A stretch of 64,000 bases of DNA from Strigamia acuminata (Eukaryota > Arthropoda > Chilopoda > Geophilomorpha > Linotaeniidae). A program made the translations under genes and the position numbers. Under the pieces are notes generated by a model that was not told the origin of the DNA, searched no databases, and was given only the letters and a program-made list of their open reading frames with translations. The stretch lies in assembly GCA_949358305.1 (NCBI GenBank), contig OX442319.1, positions 7,006,001-7,070,000 on the forward strand, read 5' to 3'. Shown here in pieces: positions 14,602 through 26,715 of the stretch. Position 1 is the first letter of the stretch; every line of letters starts with the position of its first letter.

Positions 14602-16049
14602 CTAAAACTTACATTGGAGCCTTCTACTAAGGTTTAAACACTATTTCTGAACATTCAGAGACATTGGTCTTGTGGTGTTTGTGCTAAGTCAACTGTGATG
14701 AGATCAAAAGTCTATTCTCCCAAATCATTGGTTGGATGTTTCTAAAACTTACATTGGAGCCTTCTACTAAGGTTTAAACACTATTTCTGAACATTCAGAG
14801 ACATTGGTCTTGTGGTGTTTGTGCTAAGTCAACTGTGATGAGATCAAAAGTCTATTCTCCCAAATCATCGGTTGGATGTTTCTAAAACTTACATTGGAGC
14901 CTTCTACTAAGGTTTAAACACTATTTCTGAACATTCAGAGACATTGGACTTGTGGTGTTTGTGCTAAGTCAACTGCGATGTGAAATGAGCTCAAAATTAT
15001 TTTTTCAAAATTTATTGCTTGGGTGTTGCTAAAACTTAGATTGAAGGCTTCTACTAAGGTTTAAACACTATTTCTGAACATTCAGAGACATTGGTCTTGT
15101 GGTGTTTGTGCTAAGTCAACTGCGATGTGAAATGAGCTCAAAATTTTTTTCTTCAAAATTTAATGCTTGGGTGTTGCTAAAACTTATATTGAAGGCTTCT
15201 ACTAAGGTTTAAACACTATTTCTGAACATACAGAGACATTGGACTTGTGGTGTTTGTGCTAAGTAACTGTGATGAGATCAAAAGTCTATTCTTCCAAATC
15301 ATTGCTTGGATGTTGCTAAAACTTACATTGAAGGCTTCTACTAAGGTTTAAACACTATTTCTGAACATTCAGAGACATTGGTCTTGTGGTGTTTGTGCTA
15401 AGTCAACTGTGATGAGATCAAAAGTCTATTCTCCCAAATCATCGGTTGGATGTTTCTAAAACTTACATTGGAGCCTTCTACTAAGGTTTAAACACTATTT
15501 CTGAACATTCAGAGACATTGGTCTTGTGGTGTTTGTGCTAAGTCAACTGTGATGAGATCAAAAGTCTATTCTCCCAAATCATCGGTTGGATGTTTCTAAA
15601 ACTTACATTGGAGCCTTCTACTAAGGTTTAAACACTATTTCTGAACATTCAGAGACATTGGTCTTGTGGTGTTTGTGCTAAGTCAACTGTGATGAGATCA
15701 AAAGTCTATTCTCCCAAATCATTGGTTGGATGTTTCTAAAACTTACATTGGAGCCTTCTACTAAGGTTTAAACACTATTTCTGAACATTCAGAGACATTG
15801 GTCTTGTGGTGTTTGTGCTAAGTCAACTGTGATGAGATCAAAAGTCTATTCTCCCAAATCATCGGTTGGATGTTTCTAAAACTTACATTGGAGCCTTCTA
15901 CTAAGGTTTAAACACTATTTCTGAACATTCAGAGACATTGGACTTGTGGTGTTTGTGCTAAGTCAACTGCGATGTGAAATGAGCTCAAAATTTTTTTTTC
16001 AAAATTTATTGCTTGGGTGTTGCTAAAACTTAGATTGAAGGCTTCTACT

Positions 16050-19000
16050 AAGGTTTAAACACTATTTCTGAACATTCAGAGACATTGGTCTTGTGGTGTT
16101 TGTGCTAAGTCAACTGCGATGTGAAATGAGCTCAAAATTTTTTTCTTCAAAATTTAATGCTTGGGTGTTGCTAAAACTTATATTGAAGGCTTCTACTAAG
16201 GTTTAAACACTATTTCTGAACATACAGAGACATTGGACTTGTGGTGTTTGTGCTAAGTAACTGTGATGAGATCAAAAGTCTATTCTCCCAAATCATTGCT
16301 TGGATGTTGCTAAAACTTACATTGAAGGCTTCTACTAAGGTTTAAACACTATTTCTGAACATTCAGAGACATTGGTCTTGTGGTGTTTGTGCTAAGTCAA
16401 CTGTGATGAGATCAAAAGTCTATTCTCCCAAATCATCGGTTGGATGTTTCTAAAACTTACATTGGAGCCTTCTACTAAGGTTTAAACACTATTTCTGAAC
16501 ATTCAGAGACATTGGACTTGTGGTGTTTGTGCTAAGTCAACTGCGATGTGAAATGAGCTCAAAATTTTTTTTTTAAAATTTATTGCTTAGGTGTTGCTAA
16601 AACTTATATTGAAGGCTTCTACTAAGGTTTAAACACTATTTCTGAACATTCAGAGACATTGGTCTTGTGGTGTTTGTGCTAAGTCAACTGCGATGTGAAA
16701 TGAGCTCAAAATTTTTTTTTTTAAATTTAATGCTTGGGTGTTGCTAAAACTTATATTGAAGGCTTCTACTAAGGTTTAAACACTATTTCTGAACATTCAG
16801 AGACATTGGACTTGTGGTGTTTGTGCTAAGTCAACTGTGATGAGATCAAAAGTTTATTCTCCCAAATCATTCGTTGGATGTTTCTAAAACTTACATTGGA
16901 GCCTTCTACTAAGGTTTAAACACTATTTCTGAACATTCAGAGACATTGGTCTTGTGGTGTTTATGCTAAGTCAACTGTGATGAGATCAAAAGTCTATTCT
17001 CCCAAATCATCGGTTAAATGTTTCGAAAACTTACATTGGAGCCTTCTACTAAGGTTTAAACACTATTTCTGAACATTCAGAGACATTGGACTTGTGGTGT
17101 TTGTGCTAAGTAACTGTGATGAGATCAAAAGTCTATTCTCCCAAATCATTGCTTGGATGTTGCTAAAACTTACATTGAAGGCTTCTACTAAGGTTTAAAC
17201 ACTATTTCTGAACATTCAGAGACATTGGTCTTGTGGTGTTTGTGCTAAGTCAACTGTGATGAGATCAAAGTCTATTCTCCCAAATCATCGGTTGGATGTT
17301 TCTAAAACTTACATTGGAGCCTTCTACTAAGGTTTAAACACTATTTCTGAACATTCAGAGACATTGGTCTTGTGGTGTTTGTGCTAAGTCAACTGTGATG
17401 AGATCAAAAGTCTATTCTCCCAAATCATCGGTTAAATGTTTCTAAAACTTACATTGGAGCCTTCTACTAAGGTTTAAACACTATTTCTGAACATTCAGAG
17501 ACATTGGTCTTGTGGTGTTTGTGCTAAGTCAACTGTGATGAGATCAAAAGTCTATTCTCCCAAATCATTGGTTGGATGTTTCTAAAACTTACATTGGAGC
17601 CTTCTACTAAGGTTTAAACACTATTTCTGAACATTCAGAGACATTGGTCTTGTGGTGTTTGTACTAAGTCAACTGTGATGAGATCAAAAGTCTATTCTCC
17701 CAAATCATCGGTTGAATGTTTCTAAAACTTACATTGGAGCCTTCTACTAAGGTTTAAACACTATTTCTGAACATTCAGAGACATTGGTCTTGTGGTGTTT
17801 GTGCTAAGTCAACTGTGATGAGATCAAAAGTCTATTCTCCCAAATCATCGGTTAAATGTTATAAAACTTACATTGGAGCCTTCTACTAAGGTTTAAACAC
17901 TATTTCTGAACATTCAGAGACATTGGTCTTGTGGTGTTTGTGCTAAGTCAACTGTGATGAGATCAAAAGTCTATTCTCCCAAATCATCGGTTGGATGTTT
18001 CTAAAACTTACATTGGAGACTTCTACTAAGGTTTAAACACTATTTCTGAACATTCAGAGACATTGGTCTTGTGGTGTTTGTGCTAAGTCAACTGTGATGA
18101 GATCAAAAGTCTATTCTCCCAAATCATTGGTTGGATGTTTCTAAAACTTACATTGGAGCCTTCTACTAAGGTTTAAACACTATTTCTGAACATTCAGAGA
18201 CATTGGTCTTGTGGTGTTTGTGCTAAGTCAACTGTGATGAGATCAAAAGTCTATTCTCCCAAATCATCGGTTAAATGTTTCTAAAACTTACATTGGAGCC
18301 TTCTACTAAGGTTTAAACACTATTTCTGAACATTCAGAGACATTGGTCTTGTGGTGTTTGTGCTAAGTCAACTGTGATGAGATCAAAAGTCTATTCTCCC
18401 AAATCATCGGTTGGATGTTTCTAAAACTTACATTGGAGCCTTCTACTAAGGTTTAAACACTATTTCTGAACATTCAGAGACATTGGTCTTGTGGTGTTTG
18501 TGCTAAGTCAACTGTGATGAGATCAAAAGTCTATTCTCCCAAATCATTGGTTGGATGTTTCTAAAACTTACATTGGAGCCTTCTACTAAGGTTTAAACAC
18601 TATTTCTGAACATTCAGAGACATTGGTCTTGTGGTGTTTGTGCTAAGTCAACTGTGATGAGATCAAAAGTCTATTCTCCCAAATCATCGGTTGGATGTTT
18701 CTAAAACTTACATTGGAGCCTTCTACTAAGGTTTAAACACTATTTCTGAACATTCAGAGACATTGGACTTGTGGTGTTTGTGCTAAGTCAACTGCGATGT
18801 GAAATGAGCTCAAAATTATTTTTTCAAAATTTATTGCTTGGGTGTTGCTAAAACTTAGATTGAAGGCTTCTACTAAGGTTTAAACACTATTTCTGAACAT
18901 TCAGAGACATTGGTCTTGTGGTGTTTGTGCTAAGTCAACTGCGATGTGAAATAAGCTCAAAATTTTTTTCTTCAAAATTTAATGCTTGGGTGTTGCTAAA

Positions 19001-19339
19001 ACTTATATTGAAGGCTTCTACTAAGGTTTAAACACTATTTCTGAACATACAGAGACATTGGACTTGTGGTGTTTGTGCTAAGTAACTGTGATGAGATCAA
19101 AAGTCTATTCTTCCAAATCATTGCTTGGATGTTGCTAAAACTTACATTGAAGGCTTCTACTAAGGTTTAAACACTATTTCTGAACATTCAGAGACATTGG
19201 TCTTGTGGTGTTTGTGCTAAGTCAACTGTGATGAGATCAAAAGTCTATTCTCCCAAATCATCGGTTGGATGTTTCTAAAACTTACATTGGAGCCTTCTAC
19301 TAAGGTTTAAACACTATTTCTGAACATTCAGAGACATTG
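16050..19339. repeat. Third, longer-offset copy of the higher-order satellite block (+3819)
   Basis: The same variant order as about 12231-15520 reappears shifted by 3819 bp. TTTGTACTAAG is at 17660, the CAAAATTATT class B variant is at 14992 and 18811, and the TCTTCC variant is near 15289 and 19108. The shift exceeds the 3260-bp block by 559 bp, about four monomers. The boundaries are approximate, set where diagnostic bases stop agreeing. Confidence 0.75.
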
Positions 19340-20139
19340 GTCTTATGGTGTTTGTGCTAAGTCAACTATGATGAGATCAAAAGTCTATTCTCCCAAATCA
19401 TCGGTTGAATGTTTCTAAAACTTACATTGGAGCCTTCTACTAAGGTTTAAACACTATTTCTGAACATTCAGAGACATTGGTCTTGTGGTGTTTGTGCTAA
19501 GTCAACTGTGATGAGATCAAAAGTCTATTCTCCCAAATCATCGGTTGGATGTTTCTAAAACTTACATTGGAGCCTTCTACTAAGGTTTAAACACTATTTC
19601 TGAACATTCAGAGACATTGGACTTGTGGTGTTTGTGCTAAGTCAACTGCGATGTGAAATGAGCTCAAAATTTTTTTTTCAAAATTTATTGCTCAGGTGTT
19701 GCTAAAACTTATATTGAAGGCTTCTACTAAGGTTTAAACACTATTTCTGAACATTCAGAGACATTGGTCTTGTGGTGTTTGTGCTAAGTCAACTGCGATG
19801 TGAAATGAGCTCAAAATTTTTTTTTCAAAATTTAATGCTTGGGTGTTGCTAAAACTTATATTGAAGGCTTCTACTAAGGTTTAAACACTATTTCTGAACA
19901 TTCAGAGACATTAGACTTGTGGTGTTTGTGCTAAGTCAACTGTGATGAGATCAAAAGTTTATTCTCCCAAATCATTCGTTGGATGTTTCTAAAACTTACA
20001 TTGGAGCCTTCTACTAAGGTTTAAACACTATTTCTGAACATTCAGAGACATTGGTCTTGTGGTGTTTGTGCTAAGTCAACTGTGATGAGATCAAAAGTCT
20101 ATTCTCCCAAATCATCGGTTAAATGTTATAAAACTTACA

Positions 20140-23100
20140 TTGGAGCCTTCTACTAAGGTTTAAACACTATTTCTGAACATTCAGAGACATTGGTCTTGTG
20201 GTGTTTGTGCTAAGTCAACTGTGATGAGATCAAAAGTCTATTCTCCCAAATCATCGGTTAAATGTTTCTAAAACTTACATTGGAGCCTTCTACTAAGGTT
20301 TAAACACTATTTCTGAACATTCAGAGACATTGGACTTGTGGTGTTTGTGCTAAGTAACTGTGATGAGATCAAAAGTCTATTCTCCCAAATCATTGCTTGG
20401 ATGTTGCTAAAACTTACATTGAAGGCTTCTACTAAGGTTTAAACACTATTTCTGAACATTCAGAGACATTGGTCTTGTGGTGTTTGTGCTAAGTCAACTG
20501 TGATGAGATCAAAGTCTATTCTCCCAAATCATCGGTTGGATGTTTCTAAAACTTACATTGGAGCCTTCTACTAAGGTTTAAACACTATTTCTGAACATTC
20601 AGAGACATTGGTCTTATGGTGTTTGTGCTAAGTCAACTATGATGAGATCAAAAGTCTATTCTCCCAAATCATCGGTTGAATGTTTCTAAAACTTACATTG
20701 GAGCCTTCTACTAAGGTTTAAACACTATTTCTGAACATTCAGAGACATTGGACTTGTGGTGTTTGTGCTAAGTCAACTGCGATGTAAAATGAGCTCAAAA
20801 TTTTTTTTTCAAAATTTATTGCTTAGGTGTTGCTAAAACTTATATTGAAGGCTTCTACTAAGGTTTAAACACTATTTCTGAACATTCAGAGACATTGGTC
20901 TTGTGGTGTTTGTGCTAAGTCAACTGCGATGTAAAATGAGCTCAAAATTTTTTTTTCAAAATTTAATGCTTGGGTGTTGCTAAAACTTATATTGAAGGCT
21001 TCTACTAAGGTTTAAACACTATTTCTGAACATTCAGAGACATTGGACTTGTGGTGTTTGTGCTAAGTCAACTGTGATGAGATCAAAAGTCTATTCTCCCA
21101 AATCATTGGTTGGATGTTTCTAAAACTTACATTGGAGCCTTCTACTAAGGTTTAAACACTATTTCTGAACATTCAGAGACATTGGTCTTGTGGTGTTTGT
21201 GCTAAGTCAACTGTGATGAGATCAAAAGTCTATTCTCCCAAATCATTGGTTGGATGTTTCTAAAACTTACATTGGAGCCTTCTACTAAGGTTTAAACACT
21301 ATTTCTGAACATTCAGAGACATTGGTCTTGTGGTGTTTGTGCTAAGTCAACTGTGATGAGATCAAAAGTCTATTCTCCCAAATCATCGGTTGAATGTTTC
21401 TAAAACTTACATTGGAGCCTTCTACTAAGATTTAAACACTATTTCTGAACATTCAGAGACATTGGTCTTGTGGTGTTTGTGCTAAGTCAACTGTGATGAG
21501 ATCAAAAGTCTATTCTCCCAAATCATCGGTTAAATGTTTCTAAAACTTACATTGGAGCCTTCTACTAAGGTTTAAACACTATTTCTGAACATTCAGAGAC
21601 ATTGGTCTTGTGGTGTTTGTGCTAAGTCAACTGTGATGAGATCAAAAGTCTATTCTCCCAAATCATTGGTTGGATGTTTCTAAAACTTACATTGGAGCCT
21701 TCTACTAAGGTTTAAACACTATTTCTGAACATTCAGAGACATTGGTCTTGTGGTGTTTGTGCTAAGTCAACTGTGATGAGATCAAAAGTCTATTCTCCCA
21801 AATCATCGGTTGGATGTTTCTAAAACTTACATTGGAGCCTTCTACTAAGGTTTAAACACTATTTCTGAACATTCAGAGACATTGGACTTGTGGTGTTTGT
21901 GCTAAGTCAACTGCGATGTAAAATGAGCTCAAAATTTTTTTTTCAAAATTTATTGCTTAGGTGTTGCTAAAACTTATATTGAAGGCTTCTACTAAGGTTT
22001 AAACACTATTTCTGAACATTCAGAGACATTGGTCTTGTGGTGTTTGTGCTAAGTCAACTGTGATGAGATCAAAAGTCTATTCTCCCAAATCATTGGTTGG
22101 ATGTTTCTAAAACTTACATTGGAGCCTTCTACTAAGGTTTAAACACTATTTCTGAACATTCAGAGACATTGGTCTTGTGGTGTTTGTGCTAAGTCAACTG
22201 TGATGAGATCAAAAGTCTATTCTCCCAAATCATTGGTTGGATGTTTCTAAAACTTACATTGGAGCCTTCTACTAAGGTTTAAACACTATTTCTGAACATT
22301 CAGAGACATTGGTCTTGTGGTGTTTGTGCTAAGTCAACTGTGATGAGATCAAAAGTCTATTCTCCCAAATCATCGGTTAAATGTTTCTAAAACTTACATT
22401 GGAGCCTTCTACTAAGGTTTAAACACTATTTCTGAACATTCAGAGACATTGGACTTGTGGTGTTTGTGCTAAGTAACTGTGATGAGATCAAAAGTCTATT
22501 CTCCCAAATCATTGCTTGGATGTTGCTAAAACTTACATTGAAGGCTTCTACTAAGGTTTAAACACTATTTCTGAACATTCAGAGACATTGGTCTTGTGGT
22601 GTTTGTGCTAAGTCAACTGTGATGAGATCAAAGTCTATTCTCCCAAATCATCGGTTGGATGTTTCTAAAACTTACATTGGAGCCTTCTACTAAGGTTTAA
22701 ACACTATTTCTGAACATTCAGAGACATTGGTCTTATGGTGTTTGTGCTAAGTCAACTATGATGAGATCAAAAGTCTATTCTCCCAAATCATCGGTTGAAT
22801 GTTTCTAAAACTTACATTGGAGCCTTCTACTAAGGTTTAAACACTATTTCTGAACATTCAGAGACATTGGACTTGTGGTGTTTGTGCTAAGTCAACTGCG
22901 ATGTAAAATGAGCTCAAAATTTTTTTTTCAAAATTTATTGCTTAGGTGTTGCTAAAACTTATATTGAAGGCTTCTACTAAGGTTTAAACACTATTTCTGA
23001 ACATTCAGAGACATTGGTCTTGTGGTGTTTGTGCTAAGTCAACTGCGATGTAAAATGAGCTCAAAATTTTTTTTTCAAAATTTAATGCTTGGGTGTTGCT

Positions 23101-23612
23101 AAAACTTATATTGAAGGCTTCTACTAAGGTTTAAACACTATTTCTGAACATTCAGAGACATTGGACTTGTGGTGTTTGTGCTAAGTCAACTGTGATGAGA
23201 TCAAAAGTCTATTCTCCCAAATCATTGGTTGGATGTTTCTAAAACTTACATTGGAGCCTTCTACTAAGGTTTAAACACTATTTCTGAACATTCAGAGACA
23301 TTGGTCTTGTGGTGTTTGTGCTAAGTCAACTGTGATGAGATCAAAAGTCTATTCTCCCAAATCATTGGTTGGATGTTTCTAAAACTTACATTGGAGCCTT
23401 CTACTAAGGTTTAAACACTATTTCTGAACATTCAGAGACATTGGTCTTGTGGTGTTTGTGCTAAGTCAACTGTGATGAGATCAAAAGTCTATTCTCCCAA
23501 ATCATCGGTTGAATGTTTCTAAAACTTACATTGGAGCCTTCTACTAAGATTTAAACACTATTTCTGAACATTCAGAGACATTGGTCTTGTGGTGTTTGTG
23601 CTAAGTCAACTG
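20140..23612. repeat. Tandem ~2119-bp satellite duplication at the array edge
   Basis: About 20140-21493 is repeated at about 22259-23612. Shared markers at +2119 include the GTAAGTAACTG-type deletion variant (20341 region and 22460 region), the AGATCAAAGTC deletion variant (near 20511 and 22627) and the rare TACTAAGATTTAAAC base change (near 21421 and 23540). The second copy is cut off by the retrotransposon at 23613. Confidence 0.75.
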
Positions 23613-24798
23613 TGTTGCGAGCAAGAACGCAACAAAAAGATTAGGAGACTCACGTTTCACCTGAAATTAGTAGAAGGTCTTTTTAGTTTGGTTTTAGTAG
23701 TTGATCACAAGTTTGCAGACATATCTGATGTGTCCAGTGGCCTGGTTGACCGACGGTTTTGCTCCGTGTAGTCCACGGTAGTAATCGGGTGGTCGGTTGT
23801 ACCTGTAGTGGACATTTGCGGTGTTGTCAGTCACTTGTGGTTGTTTTGAGTATTGGTTTTTAGCTGTATGTTTAAGAGAAATATTAGTTTTGTAAGAGTT
23901 TTATGTATTGTTTTGATTGCAATTAACCTTTGCTAGTTGTTCCGGGTGTTTAGTGGTCGTCTGAAACGTGGGTTGGCTAGCACTGCAGGGCGTCGGTAGT
24001 GGTTGTGCAGACATTGAGCGCTTTGGGTACGCATGCGGGAATGAGAGCGGCTTGGAAACGCCTCGTTTGGCTTCTCTGCAAGGTTCCCGTACTGAGTTGG
24101 AAGTCCCGGCGTTTTTGTCATGCCTTGGACGGCCTTGGAAGTCAGTTTGGATCGGTTCTGCTTTCATTCGCGTCTCTCAGCTGTTGCTAGACCGCCATGT
24201 GCTTAAGGTACGGTTCTGGTGGCCTTTTGATAGTTAGTGTCGACATTTCACTGGAACACAGCATAGGGGTTGATAGTATTTAATAACTTGTGTATTTTAT
24301 GCCAATGATAGATGTTTATACTAAGCTTTTATTACGTGTTATTACTTGGTTGTTAAGGGTTAAGTTTGAGACATGTAGTGCCCTCTTTGGAGGTATTGGG
24401 TTTAAGCTCAACATTGTTCTTTTGTCTTTATTTACTGTTAGCCTTTATTTACAAGTAATTGTTTGTTATATTTAAGTTTGCCTTGCGCCATTGTTCACGG
24501 TTGCTAGGCGAAGTTGTTGTCAAGATGCGTAGCCATTTAAGTTCTCTTTTTCCTCCTTTAAAATAAACGATGTCTTGTTGTTCTACCATTTTCTCCTGGG
24601 ATTACTTACTCCAAATGATGAGCCAAGCAGCCCTGAGACTGGGAGAAATAGAACCCACGACCAGGTCAGGAAAAAAGGAGAGAGTTAAACACTACAGGAC
24701 GATGCATAGATTTAGGCCTAGAAAAACGGCATTTTGCATCTGTCTCATATATATCGAATGTTTGTCAGCCACCACGATCACAGAGATTGCTGGCAACA
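23613..24798 (+). repeat. LTR 1 of the dimer (5' LTR)
   Basis: 1186 bp, TG...CA, starting with a palindromic TGTTGCG/CGCAACA hairpin (23613-23634). AATAAA at 24562-24567 is the likely polyadenylation signal. The block around 24336-24420 aligns with 376-460 of the autonomous family's LTR (both contain GCCCTCT and ATTGGGTTT), showing common descent. Confidence 0.93.
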
Positions 24799-24805
24799 TC
24801 GTTTT

Positions 24806-24823
24806 TGGTGCCGTGAACCATGG
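24806..24823 (+). other. Primer binding site, copy 1
   Basis: TGGTGCCGTGAACCATGG begins 7 nt after the LTR. A sequence starting TGG after the 5' LTR is the expected complement of a tRNA 3' CCA end. The same core, TGGTRCCGTGA, is found in the other two families here. I did not identify the tRNA. Confidence 0.75.
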
Positions 24824-25132
24824 ATTCGAACCTGAAAATTGCCGAGATGAGCAGATTTGGAAAAAAGGCGAGTTTGCTCGAAATAAAACATCACGTGCGT
24901 CGCCATTTTGCGAGTTTCCGTGTGCATTGATGGAGCCAAGCGGTCTTCTTCAAGATGGGAGAGGAAAGCAACGAGGATTGTCTCCACTGCATTGCAAAGA
25001 GAGCAACGGGAGCTGCAATTCCGCAACCACAGGATGGTGCAGAAGAGTAGGCGAAAGACGCGCGCGTGCTCGCCTAGGAAAGGTTGGAGCAGACGACGCC
25101 AAGTTGGTTTCGTACTCATCAAGGCACAGATA

Positions 25133-25156
25133 CACAACGCAATGGTCCTGATATGA
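25133..25156 (+). promoter_or_regulatory. Shared leader motif CACAACGCAATG with 4-codon upstream frame
   Basis: CACAACGCAATG at 25133-25144 is identical in the leaders of the thymidine-kinase element (42629) and the autonomous element (57982-57971, - strand). Its ATG opens a tiny frame, M-V-L-I-stop, ending at 25156. The function is unknown; it could be a packaging, dimerisation or translation signal. Confidence 0.5.
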
Positions 25157-25271
25157 AGATTTTTGTTGTTAAATTTTCATTTAAGTTTATATTTGTTAAT
25201 ATTTAAGAGTTTATTATTCGTTTTGAATATAATTGTTAGCAAATAAGAGTAGATTTAGTTTCGTTTGGTGT

Positions 25272-25508
25272 CAGTTCTTGATGTGAACTGCGAGTTGGGT
25301 CGGTCGGCACTGACCAATGTCTTGAGGTTGTTGAGAACAGTCCCGCGCTTCCTTGCTTGAGTTGAATTGTCGCAGGAAAGTGGTCGTTTCTCTCTTCGTT
25401 TTTAGTATTCTACCTGCTTTTCGGGTTGGGTAAAGGAGTGAGAGCGAGGAACTGCGCCTCTGTGAACACAGTGCTTGACCGCCCGCCTCTCAGTGAGCTG
25501 TTCACTTG
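25272..25508 (+). other. Predicted structured RNA module 1
   Basis: Visible stems: CAGTTC/GAACTG (25272-25277 with 25285-25290); a bulged stem TTGG-g-TCGGT with ACTGA-CCAA (25295-25304 with 25309-25317); CTTCCTTGC with GCAGGAAAG (25348-25356 with 25372-25380, 15-nt loop); GAG-a-GCG with CGC-CTC (25440-25446 with 25455-25460). The module is a diverged paralogue of 26001-26236 and keeps the same order of stems. The function is unknown. Confidence 0.6.
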
Positions 25509-26000
25509 AAAAACGATAATTTATAGAGTAGTCTTTCTATTTGTGAAAGAAAGAGCGCCAGTCAGCAAGGACACGTCACGGTGTCCGCTAAGACAAGCCT
25601 AAAGAGCTGGACGGTGGTCGTTTGACTCTGCAGCAAAGATTCAAGCCAAGTTCCTGAAGAAAAGAATTAAGAAATCGTTTTCCTTGGCTTATGTTAGTTT
25701 AAGAAGAAGGAATTTGTTAGGATTAAGAATTTTTTTGGATGGGAAAGACTGGGAAGTCTTGTCCAGGTGTGTTGACTGTGTGAGCAGACTCAGTGTCTTG
25801 AGTGAAAGCGACCTGAGAGTAAGTTTTCCCTTGCTCATACAAGTTTAGTCAGAGCCAAACTAATGAATTTTCGAAATAATTTAGTTTTTGGCATTTTTTG
25901 AAAGGTTGGCAGCGCCTGGTCACTTCACCCCAGTCATGATTGCTGGCTTGCAATTTTTTAGAGTGCTCCTAGCTTTAATAGTTGATTTAGTTCATGAGGT

Positions 26001-26236
26001 CGGTTCTATTGTGAACTGCGAGGTTTTCGGACGGCTGCTTGGCCGCCAGGTTTGAGGCTTGCTGGAAAGAGGTCCCGCGCTCTTCTGCTTGTCTTTGATT
26101 TTTGCAGAAGAGTGGTCGCCCCTTCTCCTTTTATACACTCAGTCTGCTATTCGGGTTGTGTGGGAGAGTGGAGGCGAGGGATCTCGCCTCAATTGGCCAC
26201 TGAGTTTGTCCGCCAGCCTTGCAGTGAGCTGTCCTC
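26001..26236 (+). other. Predicted structured RNA module 2 (paralogue of module 1)
   Basis: The same four stems appear in the same order as in module 1: GGTTC/GAACT (26002-26006 with 26013-26017); GG-a-CGGC with GCCG-CC (26029-26035 with 26042-26047); CTCTTCTGC with GCAGAAGAG (26080-26088 with 26104-26112, 15-nt loop); GAGGCGAG with CTCGCCTC (26171-26178 with 26183-26190). Flanking landmarks CCCGCGCT, AGTGGTCG, ATTCGGGTTG and CAGTGAGCTGT are shared with module 1. Confidence 0.6.
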
Positions 26237-26470
26237 ATGTAGAAATGATTTGATTCAGTTTTGGGGGATTTCCGCTTCATTTAGCAGCTTAAGCAAGTTT
26301 TAGTGTGTGACGATTTTAGAAGAACCCGTGCGTGGGTTGAGATAGCGCAAGCCACACTAGCTGTTTAATTAGAGAAGGCGGAAAGGTAGCAATCAGTCTC
26401 CTTTCAGACTGTTTTATGTGTTTTCTAGTTAGATGGACCTTCTGCGGATGGTCACAGAGAATTCTAGACG

Positions 26471-26715
26471 GGTTTTAGGTTGGTTTTCCCCGATAAATCA
26501 CACAGCTTTACAGGTTTTAGGTGGTTTTACTCGATAAATCATATATTCTTCGCAGTTTTAGGTGGTTTTCCCTGATAAATCACATAGGTTAAGAGGTTTT
26601 AGGTTGGTTTTCCCAAATAAACCACAAATTCTATAGGGTTCTAGGCTGGTCTTCCGAAATAGACCACACAGTTTATCGGTTCTAGGGGATCTTCCGCAAT
26701 AGACCCATAGTAGTC
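26471..26715 (+). repeat. Six ~42-bp tandem repeats, each a potential hairpin
   Basis: Units start near 26471, 26513, 26555, 26595, 26637 and 26679. Units 1-5 have a 6-bp stem and 8-nt loop: TGGTTT/AAATCA, TGGTTT/AAACCA or TGGTCT/AGACCA. The sixth pairs with a bulge. The stem bases vary in a matched way between units. Confidence 0.7.

Larger units (their letters stand above)
1064..23612. repeat. Satellite DNA array, 140-bp (class A) and ~147-bp (class B) monomers
   Basis: About 160 head-to-tail monomers. Successive CTTGTGGTGT starts at 6301, 6441 and 6581 give a 140-bp period. The unit at 7001 runs to 7148, giving 147 bp. Class A carries GTGATGAGATCAAAAGTC followed by a TCCCAAATCA block. Class B replaces this with GCGATGTGAAATGAGCTC and a poly-T stretch. 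Both share the remainder, including ACTAAGGTTTAAACACTATT. Variants occur in a repeating order, so there is higher-order structure. There is no coding content and no interruption until the element at 23613. The role is unknown; tandem AT-rich arrays of this size are typical of heterochromatin. Confidence 0.98.

Noticed and set aside
1064-23612. Regular repeats that might suggest a CRISPR array
   Set aside because: Units are 140-147 bp with no unique spacers, and all other content is eukaryotic retrotransposons; this is a satellite.
24570-25151. A 193-residue open frame across the LTR end, primer site and leader of the non-coding element (also at 31587 and, as 207 residues, at 60981)
   Set aside because: It runs through the LTR/primer-site boundary, has no recognisable domain, overlaps frames of similar length on the other strand, and recurs only because the element is repeated.
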